Shown: positions 50,743 through 58,467 of the stretch, one piece after another
Position numbering within the stretch: position 1 is the stretch's first letter
Layout: every line of letters starts with the position of its first letter
NCBI GenBank assembly: GCA_024280995.1
Contig: JAMXLM010000023.1
Location: 1 to 64,000, forward strand
Source of the DNA: Candidatus Dormiibacterota bacterium
GTDB taxonomy: Bacteria > Chloroflexota > Dormibacteria > Dormibacterales > Dormibacteraceae
Reading direction: 5' to 3'
DNA: 64,000 nucleotides
Notes under the pieces: generated by a model
What the model was told of the DNA's origin: nothing
Databases searched by the model: none
Seen by the model: only the letters and a program-made list of their open reading frames with translations
Translations under genes and position numbers: made by a program

Positions 50743-52943
50743 GAAGCTTTCGACACCTCGGCGGTCGCCGTCGCTTTGATCGGCAGGGTGAAGTGGAAGT
50801 CGGAACCGTGCCCCTGCTCGCTCTCCACCCAGACCTTGCCTCCGTGCATCTCGACGATCTGGCGGGTGATCGCCAGCCCGAGGCCGGTGCCCAGGATCTT
50901 GCTAGGCGCCTTTTCGTAGCGCTCGTAACGGCTGAAAAGGTGCTCCCTGAACTCGGGCGCGATGCCGATTCCCTGGTCGCGGACACCGACGTCGATCTCC
51001 CCGTCGCGGAGCGTGCTGGTGACCGTGATCTCGCCTCCGTCGGGCGAGTACTTGATCGCGTTCGTGAGGAGGTTGGACACGACCTGCGCAATCCGGTCGG
51101 GGTCGCACCAGACGGAGGGCCGGCCTTCCAGCTTGCAAACGATCGTGTGCCTGGCACTGACGGTTCGCCCCCTGTCCGCGGAGTCCTCGACCAGGCCGTT
51201 GAGGTCGACCTCCTGAGGGTGCATGGTCAGGCGGCCGGCCTCAATCCGATCGAGGTCGAGCATGTCGTTGATCATCCGGTTCAGGCGCTCCGCGTCCTTG
51301 TTGATGTCGGCGGCGTAGCTCTTCGCCTCCTCGATCGTGACCTCCTCGTCGCGGATCATCTCGCTGAAGCCGGAGATGCCGACCAGCGCGGTGCGGAACT
51401 CGTGGCTGACGAGGGAGACGAACTCGCTCTTGAGCGTGTTGAGGCGCTCCAGGCCCGCAAGGTGGGCGGCCGCCGCCTCGTTGGCGGCGTGCTCGGCGTC
51501 GACGTCTTCGTACATGACGAGGAAGTACTCGATCCGTCCGGACCTGCCGCGGACCGCGGTGGCGCTCCAGTGCAGCCAGACCTCGGTGCCGTCCCCCCGG
51601 ATTGCCTTGCTCTCCGACTCGATGCTGTCCACCTGGCTCGTCCACAGCGGCCGAAAGAGCTCGAACACGCGCGCGAACTCATCGGGGTGGAGGTATGAGG
51701 CGACCGCCGTGCCGATCATCTTGTCCGGCGTCGTCCTGAGCAGCGCAGCCATCCGCGGGTTCACGTCGATGACGTTCATGTCGACGCCGGCGCGCGCGAT
51801 GCCGAGCGGCGCGTGGGTGATGATCTCGTTCAGCAGCGCGTTGCGCCGCGACACCTGGCCCTCCGCGTAGCGGCTCTTGTGCAGAAGGTCGAGCGAGTCG
51901 CGGTGCGTCAGGATCTGGTTGGCGACGAAAAGAATCCCGAGCCCGCCGGCGAGGATTGTCTCGAACAGGTCGAGCGGCCGGCCGGTGGCCCCGAGGTGTA
52001 CCACCGCGAGCGCTCCGGCGAGCACCGCCACCCACGGCAGCGCCAGCTGCCACAGCTCGATCGGGCCCTCCACGTCGTGCTGCTCGTCGACTCCGCGCGT
52101 CGGCCACAGCGGGGCAAGCGCGATCAGCAGGTAGCCGACCACCCAGCCGGCGTCGAGGACGCTGCCGGCCTCGCCGTAGGTGCCGTTGGCGGTCAGGTAC
52201 GTGAACGCACTGTCGGCGAGCGCGATGCAGGCCAGGCCTCCGAGAAGGATGAGCATGCGCCCGACGGCGCCGCGCCGCGCCCGTCGCAGGGCGATGACCA
52301 GGACGGTCGCCGTCACGATGTCGCCGACCGGGTACGCAAGCGAGATCAGCAGCGATTCCGGCGACGACGCCGAGGTCTCGTAGACCATGCCGAGCCCGAA
52401 CACCCACGCGACGAACAGGAGCGACAGGGCGACGATCGCCCCGGAGAGCACAGTCTCGCCGCGGGTCGCCAGGCGCGTCGGCGCGGACGTGAAGGCAAAG
52501 ACGCCGCCGATCGCCAGAGGGACCGCGAGCAGGTAGAAGGCGTCGGCGATGGAGGGGAAGGGCAGGGCTTCACCCCGGACCACCTCGTTCCATGACCAGA
52601 TGACCTCTCCGAACCCCCACGAGAAGGCCGAGACCGCAAAGAAGGCCCATGCGACGCGCACCCGGCCCTTGTTTCGGAACGCCGCGTAGCCACAGCTGCC
52701 GGCGGCGATCAGAGCCGCGACCGCCTCGCCGACGTCGTCGACGCCCACTGACGCGCTCTCGCTCAACCAGCGGTTCCAGGTCCACAGGACGAACACGGCC
52801 GAGAGCACCGCCGCCGCCGCCGCGGCGACGATGAACGGCGTCCAGGTCTCGATGCCCAGCCCGGTCACCACGACCGGGCGCCGCTGGGCGAGCGTCAGCG
52901 GCCGGATTTGCTGCACCCCGCGAGGGTAGGCCTCGCTGCTCAC
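50739..52943 (-). CDS. Membrane sensor histidine kinase with PAS domain
   Basis: A 734-residue hybrid-less sensor kinase. Residues about 35-330 have nine or so membrane helices; then a PAS domain (NEIITHAPLGIARAGVDMNVIDVN in part, about 370-480), a HisKA dimerisation helix with the phospho-acceptor His near residue 513 (SHEFRTAL; the usual SHELRTPL has Leu and Pro), and a HATPase domain (NLLTNAIKYSPDGGEI, GVRDQGIGI, GTGLGLAITRQI). The stimulus is unknown. No response regulator is directly downstream; one lies at 55 kb. Confidence 0.9.
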   Translation of the reverse strand: MSSEAYPRGVQQIRPLTLAQRRPVVVTGLGIETWTPFIVAAAAAAVLSAVFVLWTWNRWLSESASVGVDDVGEAVAALIAAGSCGYAAFRNKGRVRVAWAFFAVSAFSWGFGEVIWSWNEVVRGEALPFPSIADAFYLLAVPLAIGGVFAFTSAPTRLATRGETVLSGAIVALSLLFVAWVFGLGMVYETSASSPESLLISLAYPVGDIVTATVLVIALRRARRGAVGRMLILLGGLACIALADSAFTYLTANGTYGEAGSVLDAGWVVGYLLIALAPLWPTRGVDEQHDVEGPIELWQLALPWVAVLAGALAVVHLGATGRPLDLFETILAGGLGILFVANQILTHRDSLDLLHKSRYAEGQVSRRNALLNEIITHAPLGIARAGVDMNVIDVNPRMAALLRTTPDKMIGTAVASYLHPDEFARVFELFRPLWTSQVDSIESESKAIRGDGTEVWLHWSATAVRGRSGRIEYFLVMYEDVDAEHAANEAAAAHLAGLERLNTLKSEFVSLVSHEFRTALVGISGFSEMIRDEEVTIEEAKSYAADINKDAERLNRMINDMLDLDRIEAGRLTMHPQEVDLNGLVEDSADRGRTVSARHTIVCKLEGRPSVWCDPDRIAQVVSNLLTNAIKYSPDGGEITVTSTLRDGEIDVGVRDQGIGIAPEFREHLFSRYERYEKAPSKILGTGLGLAITRQIVEMHGGKVWVESEQGHGSDFHFTLPIKATATAEVSKAS

Positions 52944-52980
52944 GATCGAACCCCGAATACGAAAAATCCCTGGGCGGTCG

Positions 52981-53005
52981 TTAAGTCAAACCAGATTTGA
53001 TTTAA
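52981..53005. promoter_or_regulatory. 25-base inverted repeat in an AT-rich divergent region
   Basis: TTAAGTCAAA (52981-52990) and TTTGATTTAA (52996-53005) are mirror arms with one mismatch and a 5-base spacer. It stands out as AT-rich in a GC-rich genome, between the sensor kinase and the small membrane protein. The core AAGTCAAA recurs at 53555-53562 just before the XRE-TPR gene. Confidence 0.5.
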
Positions 53006-53098
53006 CATGCGGGGGCAGTTGTTTTAGCACAGCCGTGCGGGTGTGGAACACCGCTAACGGGAGGGGCTGCTATTTCGGCTCAGGTCGCCAGGGAGGGG

Positions 53099-53377
53099 TT
53101 GCGGCCGGATCTGTCGCCGGCTGAGGACGAGGCGCCGGCGAGCGCCTCCAGGACCGGCGCCGCGCTTGCCGTCTTTCTTTGCGCCGTAGTTCTCCTCGCG
53201 CTGCCGGCCGTGGTCGCGTCCGGGGTGCCCGCCGGACTCGTGGGGCGCCTCGCCGCCTGGACGGCGGGCCTGCTGGCCGTTGCCGGTGCGATGAAGTTGG
53301 CGGCGGTCGTGTGGGGACTGCTCGCCCGGCTGTTCGACCGCCCTCGACGCGCCGCGGTCGCGGCCCAAATCGATTAG
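53099..53377 (+). CDS. Small membrane protein with two hydrophobic helices
   Basis: A 92-residue protein read from TTG 53099, with GGGAGG just upstream. Two helices (about residues 20-42 and 50-75) and a basic C-terminus (DRPRRAAVAAQID). No family is recognised. It comes just before the secreted-peptide gene and may share its transcript. Confidence 0.55.
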   Translation: MRPDLSPAEDEAPASASRTGAALAVFLCAVVLLALPAVVASGVPAGLVGRLAAWTAGLLAVAGAMKLAAVVWGLLARLFDRPRRAAVAAQID

Positions 53378-53434
53378 CCCGAAACCCTCATTTCCCAACG
53401 CTGGTGCCCGGTCTGGCGAAGGAGGTGAGATTGA

Positions 53435-53530
53435 ATGCGCAAGTTCCTCTTTGCAGCCATCCTGGCCCTGTCGGCCATGATGACCCTGGCGATGACGGTC
53501 GTCGCCGACAATGGCCCAGGTTGCTGCTGA
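53435..53530 (+). CDS. 31-residue secreted peptide, candidate signal precursor
   Basis: A very small gene with a near-perfect ribosome-binding site: AAGGAGGTGAG ends 5 bases or so before ATG 53435. The product begins MRKFLFAAILALSAMM, a classic signal-peptide start (basic, then hydrophobic), passes through TLAMTVVA, a good signal-peptidase site, and ends DNGPGCC. Cleavage there would release a heptapeptide. It lies 54 bases before an XRE-TPR regulator gene, the arrangement of RRNPP signalling cassettes. A secreted product is well supported; the signalling role is inference. Confidence 0.65.
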   Translation: MRKFLFAAILALSAMMTLAMTVVADNGPGCC

Positions 53531-53562
53531 TACAAGCTTTGTAAACGCAGTGTCAAGTCAAA
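53531..53562 (+). promoter_or_regulatory. Repeat elements upstream of the XRE-TPR gene
   Basis: TACAA-GCT-TTGTA (53531-53543) is a perfect short inverted repeat starting right after the peptide stop. It is followed by CAAGTCAAA (53554-53562), which matches the arm of the 52981 repeat. Both may bind the regulator encoded next. Confidence 0.4.
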
Positions 53563-53584
53563 GGGCGTACGTTAAGCTGGCAAC

Positions 53585-54955
53585 GTGCCGGAGGTTTCCG
53601 TTCACCCTTTGATCGATACGACCGCGCCCAGCCGCCGTCGCGGCCGGCGTCGCGGCGTCGAAGTTCGCCCCGGGGCTGTCAAGCAGGCGCGAAGTGAGGC
53701 CGGCCTCAGCCTCGGCCAGGTCGCTCAGGGCGACATCAGCCGCACGGCCATCTATTTCGTCGAGACCGGCAAGGCCAAGCCCTCGATGGAGACGCTGCAG
53801 CTCATCGCCGCCCGGACGAAGAAGCCGATCGACTTCTTCCTCGGCGACGGCGGGGCCGGCGATGACTCCGCGCTTGCCGAGGTCGAGCGACTCGTCGCCG
53901 TCGGCGACAACGCCGCCGCGGTGAGCTCGGGCGAAGCTCTGGTGGCGCGGAGCTCCGATCGTCGAGTCGTCGCCAACGCGCGGCTCGCGATGTCCACCGC
54001 GCTCGTCCGACTTGGTCGCGGACTCGAAGCTCGGAGCCTGGCCTCTGGGGCCCGCTCGTATTTCGAGGAGGCCGGTGACGTCCTCATGGCGGCCGAGTCG
54101 CTCGGGTGGGAGGCGGCGGCCGCTCGAATGATGGACGACGCCGTTTCCGTGGATCTCGCCACCGAGGCACTGCGTCGATGCCGGACGGTCGACCCGGTGC
54201 CCGCGATGACGGAGGCGAAGCTCCTGGCGATCCTCGGTCACGTCCTTGCCGCGCGCCAGGAGAACGCGAGGGCGGTCGAGGTGTTCGAGGAGGCCCTGAG
54301 GGTTGGTGCCGGCTTCCTCGACTTGCGCCGCCTCTCGTACATCTACGGAAACCTCAGCGTCTGTCACGAAGCGATGGGTGAGCTTTCTCAGGCCGGCCAT
54401 TACGTGCGCAAAGCGATGGCGATCTACGAGACGCTGCAGGACCGTAGGCAGCAGGCGCTGAGCGAGAACAACCTGGCGGTTCTGATCCTTCATGAGGGTG
54501 ACCCGGTCGCAGCGCTCCGGCACGCCGAGGAGTCGTTGCGCCAGATGGACCAGCTCGACTACGTCGTCATGAAGCCGCACGTGCTGATGACCATTGCCGA
54601 GATCCAGCTGGCCCTCTCGGAGTACGACCTTGCGACCCACCATGCCCAGGCGGCGGTTGACCTGGCGCAGCGGCACGGACAGGTGGCGAAAGCCGGCGAG
54701 GCTCACCAATGGCTTGGCCGCATCGCCGAGGCGCAGGGGGATTCGAAGACCGCCGACGTTGAGTTTGGGATCGCCTTCAGGCTGTTCGACCAGGACCGGG
54801 CCACCGAATGGTCCGCCCGAAACCACGTGATCTACGCGGAGATCCTCGAGGCCCGCGGAGACCTGGCCGGAGCCAATCGTCAGCTGAGGCTGGCACTGGC
54901 GGCGGTCGGCCGCCGCGAATCCCCACGGGAGAGCGCCCGAACCGCCATCGCATAA
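53585..54955 (+). CDS. XRE-type HTH regulator with TPR repeats (RRNPP-like architecture)
   Basis: A 456-residue regulator. A basic lead (SRRRGRRRGVEVRPGAV) precedes an XRE helix-turn-helix at about residues 28-85 (VKQARSEAGLSLGQVAQGDISRTAIYFVE in part; SMETLQLIAARTKKPIDFFLG). Residues about 95-440 are helical TPR-like repeats (e.g. YIYGNLSVCHEAMGELSQAG, ALSENNLAVLILHEGDPVAA). XRE plus TPR is the layout of peptide-sensing RRNPP regulators (PlcR, PrgX, NprR), but also occurs in regulators without peptides. A secreted-peptide gene stands just upstream. GTG start. Confidence 0.8.
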   Translation: MPEVSVHPLIDTTAPSRRRGRRRGVEVRPGAVKQARSEAGLSLGQVAQGDISRTAIYFVETGKAKPSMETLQLIAARTKKPIDFFLGDGGAGDDSALAEVERLVAVGDNAAAVSSGEALVARSSDRRVVANARLAMSTALVRLGRGLEARSLASGARSYFEEAGDVLMAAESLGWEAAAARMMDDAVSVDLATEALRRCRTVDPVPAMTEAKLLAILGHVLAARQENARAVEVFEEALRVGAGFLDLRRLSYIYGNLSVCHEAMGELSQAGHYVRKAMAIYETLQDRRQQALSENNLAVLILHEGDPVAALRHAEESLRQMDQLDYVVMKPHVLMTIAEIQLALSEYDLATHHAQAAVDLAQRHGQVAKAGEAHQWLGRIAEAQGDSKTADVEFGIAFRLFDQDRATEWSARNHVIYAEILEARGDLAGANRQLRLALAAVGRRESPRESARTAIA

Positions 54956-54981
54956 CGGTTGGCGCGGTCGCGCCGAGCGTT
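54954..54981 (+). terminator. Weak hairpin after the XRE-TPR gene
   Basis: GGCGCG (54961-54966) pairs with CGCGCC (54969-54974), and outer AACG/CGTT arms match across 3-base internal loops. The following bases (CCTTCGTTGACTTTTCC) are only loosely T-rich, so termination is uncertain. Confidence 0.35.
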
Positions 54982-55035
54982 CCTTCGTTGACTTTTCCGT
55001 AGCCTCGGTCACGATGAGATGCGGTTGGTGAGCCA

Positions 55036-55995
55036 ATGCCCGTAGTCCTGGTCGTGGATGACAGCCCCGCGAACCGCGAGATGATCCGGCTGTTCCTCGC
55101 GAGTCTCGAGTGCGACGTCATGCTCGCGCCCGACGGCCCCAGCGCCCTCGCGCTCATCGAGTCGAGCCCGCCCGACCTCGTCCTCCTCGACGTCCGCATG
55201 CCGGGAATGGACGGGTACGAGGTGTGCCGGCGGATCAAGGCGATGCCACGCGGCCGCTTGCTGCCGGTCGTGATGATCACCGGCCTGAGCCAGACCACGC
55301 ATCGAGTGATGGCGCTGGAGGCGGGAGCGGACGACTTCATGGCCAAGCCTGTCGAAGGCGCGGAGCTCATCGCCCGCGTCCGCTCGGCGCTGCGCCTGAG
55401 GGAGCTGTACAACACGCTCGACGGCGCTGAGCACGTGATCTTCTCGCTCGCCACGGCGGTGGAGGCGAAGGACTCTTTCACAGAGCGCCACACGCAACGC
55501 GTCGGCGAGTCGGCGCGCCTGCTCGGCGAGCGGCTTGGTTTGCCGGAGCAGACGCTGGACACGCTCTATCGCGGCGGGATGATCCACGACATCGGCAAGA
55601 TCGGAGTGGCCGATTCCATCCTGCACAAGCCGGGGCCGCTCAACGAGAGCGAGCTGCCTCAGATGCAGGCCCACGTGGCGATCGGGGAGAGCATCGTCCG
55701 GCCCCTGCGTTCGACGTCTGGGTTGCTTCCGATCATCCGCCACCACCACGAGCGCTTCGACGGGTCGGGTTATCCCGACGGCCTGCGTGCCCGAGAGATT
55801 CCGCGCGTCGCGCGCATCGTCTCGGTGTGCGACGCGTTCGACGCGCTCGTGAACGACCGCCCGTACCGCAACCGCTGCTCCACCGAGCAAGCGCTTGCGG
55901 TGCTGCGTGCGGGGGCGGGAACACAGTGGGACCCAGAGACCGTCGAGCTGCTCGCGAGCGAGCTGCCCCGGGTGCAGGCGCTCGGCGCCGCTTAG
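55036..55995 (+). CDS. Response regulator with HD-GYP output domain
   Basis: A 319-residue two-domain protein. Residues 1-120 are a receiver: VVDDS with the acidic pair, LLDVRMPGMDG with the phospho-Asp (near residue 53), the Thr in VMITG and the Lys in MAKP. Residues about 140-315 are an HD-GYP domain (RHTQRVGESARLLGERLGL, MIHDIGKIGVADSIL, HHHERFDGSGYPDGL). Phosphorylation would switch c-di-GMP breakdown; the membrane kinase at 50.7-52.9 kb is a possible partner. Confidence 0.9.
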   Translation: MPVVLVVDDSPANREMIRLFLASLECDVMLAPDGPSALALIESSPPDLVLLDVRMPGMDGYEVCRRIKAMPRGRLLPVVMITGLSQTTHRVMALEAGADDFMAKPVEGAELIARVRSALRLRELYNTLDGAEHVIFSLATAVEAKDSFTERHTQRVGESARLLGERLGLPEQTLDTLYRGGMIHDIGKIGVADSILHKPGPLNESELPQMQAHVAIGESIVRPLRSTSGLLPIIRHHHERFDGSGYPDGLRAREIPRVARIVSVCDAFDALVNDRPYRNRCSTEQALAVLRAGAGTQWDPETVELLASELPRVQALGAA

Positions 55996-58406
55996 CCTGT
56001 GTTCTGCAGTCCCGCCGCAACTCCGTTGACGCTCAGCTGAAACACGCGCTCCGCCTTCGCCCGGTCTGACCGCGACGTCTTCGGGTTGCGCATCGCGCGC
56101 AGTGACCGCAGCTGCAGATGTGACAGGGCATCGACGTACGGATTGCGCAGCTCGATCGCCCAGGAGAGCACCCGCCGGTCTTCGAGCAGGCGCCTGTGTC
56201 CTGTGACCGCGAGGACCATCTCGAGCGTGAGGTCGTACTCGCGCAACACCATCTGCCCGAGGTCGGCGCGGTCACCGAGCGCGAGGTAGCGCTCCGCGAT
56301 CCGCCGATCGGTTTTGGCCAGGCTCATCTCGGCGTTGTCGAGCATCGCGTTGAACAGCGGCCAGCGCCCGTAAGCACGCCGCAGCTCGGCGAGCGAGGCG
56401 GCCGCAAGGCCGCTGCCGATGCCGTACCAGCCTGGAAGGTTGAGCCGCATCTGCGACCAGGCGAACACCCACGGTATCGCGCGCAGGTCTTCCAGCCGTC
56501 TTGTCCGCGCGCGCCGCGCAGGCCGCGACGCGATGCGCAATCGCCCGAGCTCCTCGAGCGGGGCGATGGCCGCGAACCAATCCTCGAAACCCGATGCCTC
56601 GACAAGCGCTCGATACGCCGTGCGCGACGGTGCGTCGACCTGCTCAGCAAGCTCGCGAAATTCGTGCGCGCGGTCATCGCGGACGGAGCTCGGAGCGGAT
56701 GCCTCGAGCACGGCCGAAGTGACCTGCTCGATGTGCCTTCGCGCGATCGCCCGGTTCCCGTATCGGGCGAAGATCACCTCGCCCTGCTCAGTGACCTTGA
56801 AGCGGCCCGCGACCGATCCGGGCGCCTGGGCCCGGACCGCGCGGTTGGCGGGACCCCCGCCGCGACCGAGCGCGCCGCCCCGCCCATGAAACAGGGTCAG
56901 TCGCACGCCCCGTCGCTTCGCCCACGCGGTGAGCGCCGCCTGCGCGTCGTGCAGGGCGATGGTCGCCGACAGCGGACCGATCTCCTTGGCCGAGTCGGAG
57001 TAGCCGAGCATGACCTCGACAGAGCGGCCGTTCTTCTCGAGGCGTTGCTTGACCTCCGGGATCTCGAGCACGCCGTCCATCACCGCCGGCGCCCGGCGGA
57101 GGTCTTCGAGGCTCTCGAACAACGGCACGACGTCCAGCGCCGGCGTCTGTCGGGCCCGCCGAGCCAGGTCGTAGACTGCCGCGACGTCGGCCGCGCTGCG
57201 GGTGAAGCTCACAACGTAGCGGCGGCATGCCGCCTCGCCGAACCTCGACTGGAGGTCGGCGATCGCCTCCATGGTTTGAATCGATTCCCGTGTCGCCTGT
57301 GCGTGGACGCCCGAGTGCTGGCGGACCTCCAGCTCGGCGAGGTGGAAACCGAAGGTCTCCGCCTGCCAGATGAGCGCCTGCACCTCGCCGTCCGCCAGAC
57401 GTCCCGCGCCGGCCGCGGCAAGCGAGCTCTGCAGGATCCGGAGGTCGTCGAGCAGCTCCGATGCATCTCGGTAGCGGCGCGCGTGAAGACGGCCGGCGAC
57501 GTCGAGGAGGAACTGACGATGCGGTTCGGCTCCTGGCTGTCGTAGTCGTCGCGCGAGAGCACGCGAAGGGGGAGTTGTCGCGGCGTCGACGGTGAGCGCG
57601 CGGCCGACTCGATTCGCGACCGTCTCCAGTCCAAGCATCGCGTGCTCGGACTGGATCTGCATCGCCTCGCGCGTGACGGCGGCCGTCACCGCGGGGTTGC
57701 CGTCCCGGTCGCCGCCGATCCAGCTGCCGAACCGCAGAAATAGCGGAGGTGCCTCGCCTAGAGCCGCCTCGAACGAGCGCAGCACCTCTGGCACCATTCG
57801 GAACAGCGTCTCGTCGAAGACCGCCGTGAACGAACGCACCTCGTCGAGCGGCGTCACCTGGTGGGTGCGCATGAGCGCGGTGCGCCAGAGACCGTCGACC
57901 TCTTCAGCCAGCCGGCGCCGAGCCTCTGTTTCCTCGGGCCTCGAGATGCGAGGGTCGTCGAGGCGTTCGAGCTGATCGCCGATGCGGCGTATCGCGGTCA
58001 CCACCGCGCGACGGCGCGCCTCGGTCGGATGCGCGGTGAAGACCGGATGCACCTCGAGCCCGGCGATAAGCGCCGCAAACCGCTTGCGGCCAAGCTTCGG
58101 CCGGAGCTCGGCGACTGTCGCGGCCAGCGATTCGGGCAGCGGCTCCGGCCCACGCTCGCGCTCGCGGATGACCCGAGCACGATGGTGCTCCTCGGCAAGG
58201 TTGGCCAGGTGGAAGTAGCACGTGAAGGCCCGGGCCACGAGCTCCGCGCGGTCCAGGCGCCATGACGCGACCAGCCGCTCAGCGTCGCGCTCGAAACGCC
58301 CGTCGTCGCGCGCGCGTATGACCAGGCGGCGCAGGCTCTCGACGTCGCGCAGGAGTCCTTCGCCTCCGAATTCGGCGATGACCTTGCCCAGGACGTCGCC
58401 GAGCAT
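55992..58406 (-). CDS. ppc: Phosphoenolpyruvate carboxylase
   Basis: An 804-residue PEPC that makes oxaloacetate from PEP and bicarbonate. HPVFTAHPTEARRR holds the catalytic His, FLRFGSWIGGDRDGNPAVT the first Arg loop, VMLGYSDSAKEIGPL the Lys loop (canonical SNKDGG is changed to SAKEIG), TLFHGRGGALGRGGGP the Gly loop, and the protein ends in the invariant NTG. It is shorter than the usual 870-960 residues. ATG 58406 may be slightly late: family-like residues (LRRDVR) continue upstream to an in-frame CTG. It follows cimA on the same strand after 61 bases. Confidence 0.92.
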   Translation of the reverse strand: MLGDVLGKVIAEFGGEGLLRDVESLRRLVIRARDDGRFERDAERLVASWRLDRAELVARAFTCYFHLANLAEEHHRARVIRERERGPEPLPESLAATVAELRPKLGRKRFAALIAGLEVHPVFTAHPTEARRRAVVTAIRRIGDQLERLDDPRISRPEETEARRRLAEEVDGLWRTALMRTHQVTPLDEVRSFTAVFDETLFRMVPEVLRSFEAALGEAPPLFLRFGSWIGGDRDGNPAVTAAVTREAMQIQSEHAMLGLETVANRVGRALTVDAATTPPSRALARRLRQPGAEPHRQFLLDVAGRLHARRYRDASELLDDLRILQSSLAAAGAGRLADGEVQALIWQAETFGFHLAELEVRQHSGVHAQATRESIQTMEAIADLQSRFGEAACRRYVVSFTRSAADVAAVYDLARRARQTPALDVVPLFESLEDLRRAPAVMDGVLEIPEVKQRLEKNGRSVEVMLGYSDSAKEIGPLSATIALHDAQAALTAWAKRRGVRLTLFHGRGGALGRGGGPANRAVRAQAPGSVAGRFKVTEQGEVIFARYGNRAIARRHIEQVTSAVLEASAPSSVRDDRAHEFRELAEQVDAPSRTAYRALVEASGFEDWFAAIAPLEELGRLRIASRPARRARTRRLEDLRAIPWVFAWSQMRLNLPGWYGIGSGLAAASLAELRRAYGRWPLFNAMLDNAEMSLAKTDRRIAERYLALGDRADLGQMVLREYDLTLEMVLAVTGHRRLLEDRRVLSWAIELRNPYVDALSHLQLRSLRAMRNPKTSRSDRAKAERVFQLSVNGVAAGLQNTG

Positions 58407-58467
58407 GCGGACGTCCCGCCGCAGCTCTTGCGGGATCTCCTGACGCGCGGTCTGCCTTGACCCGGGC

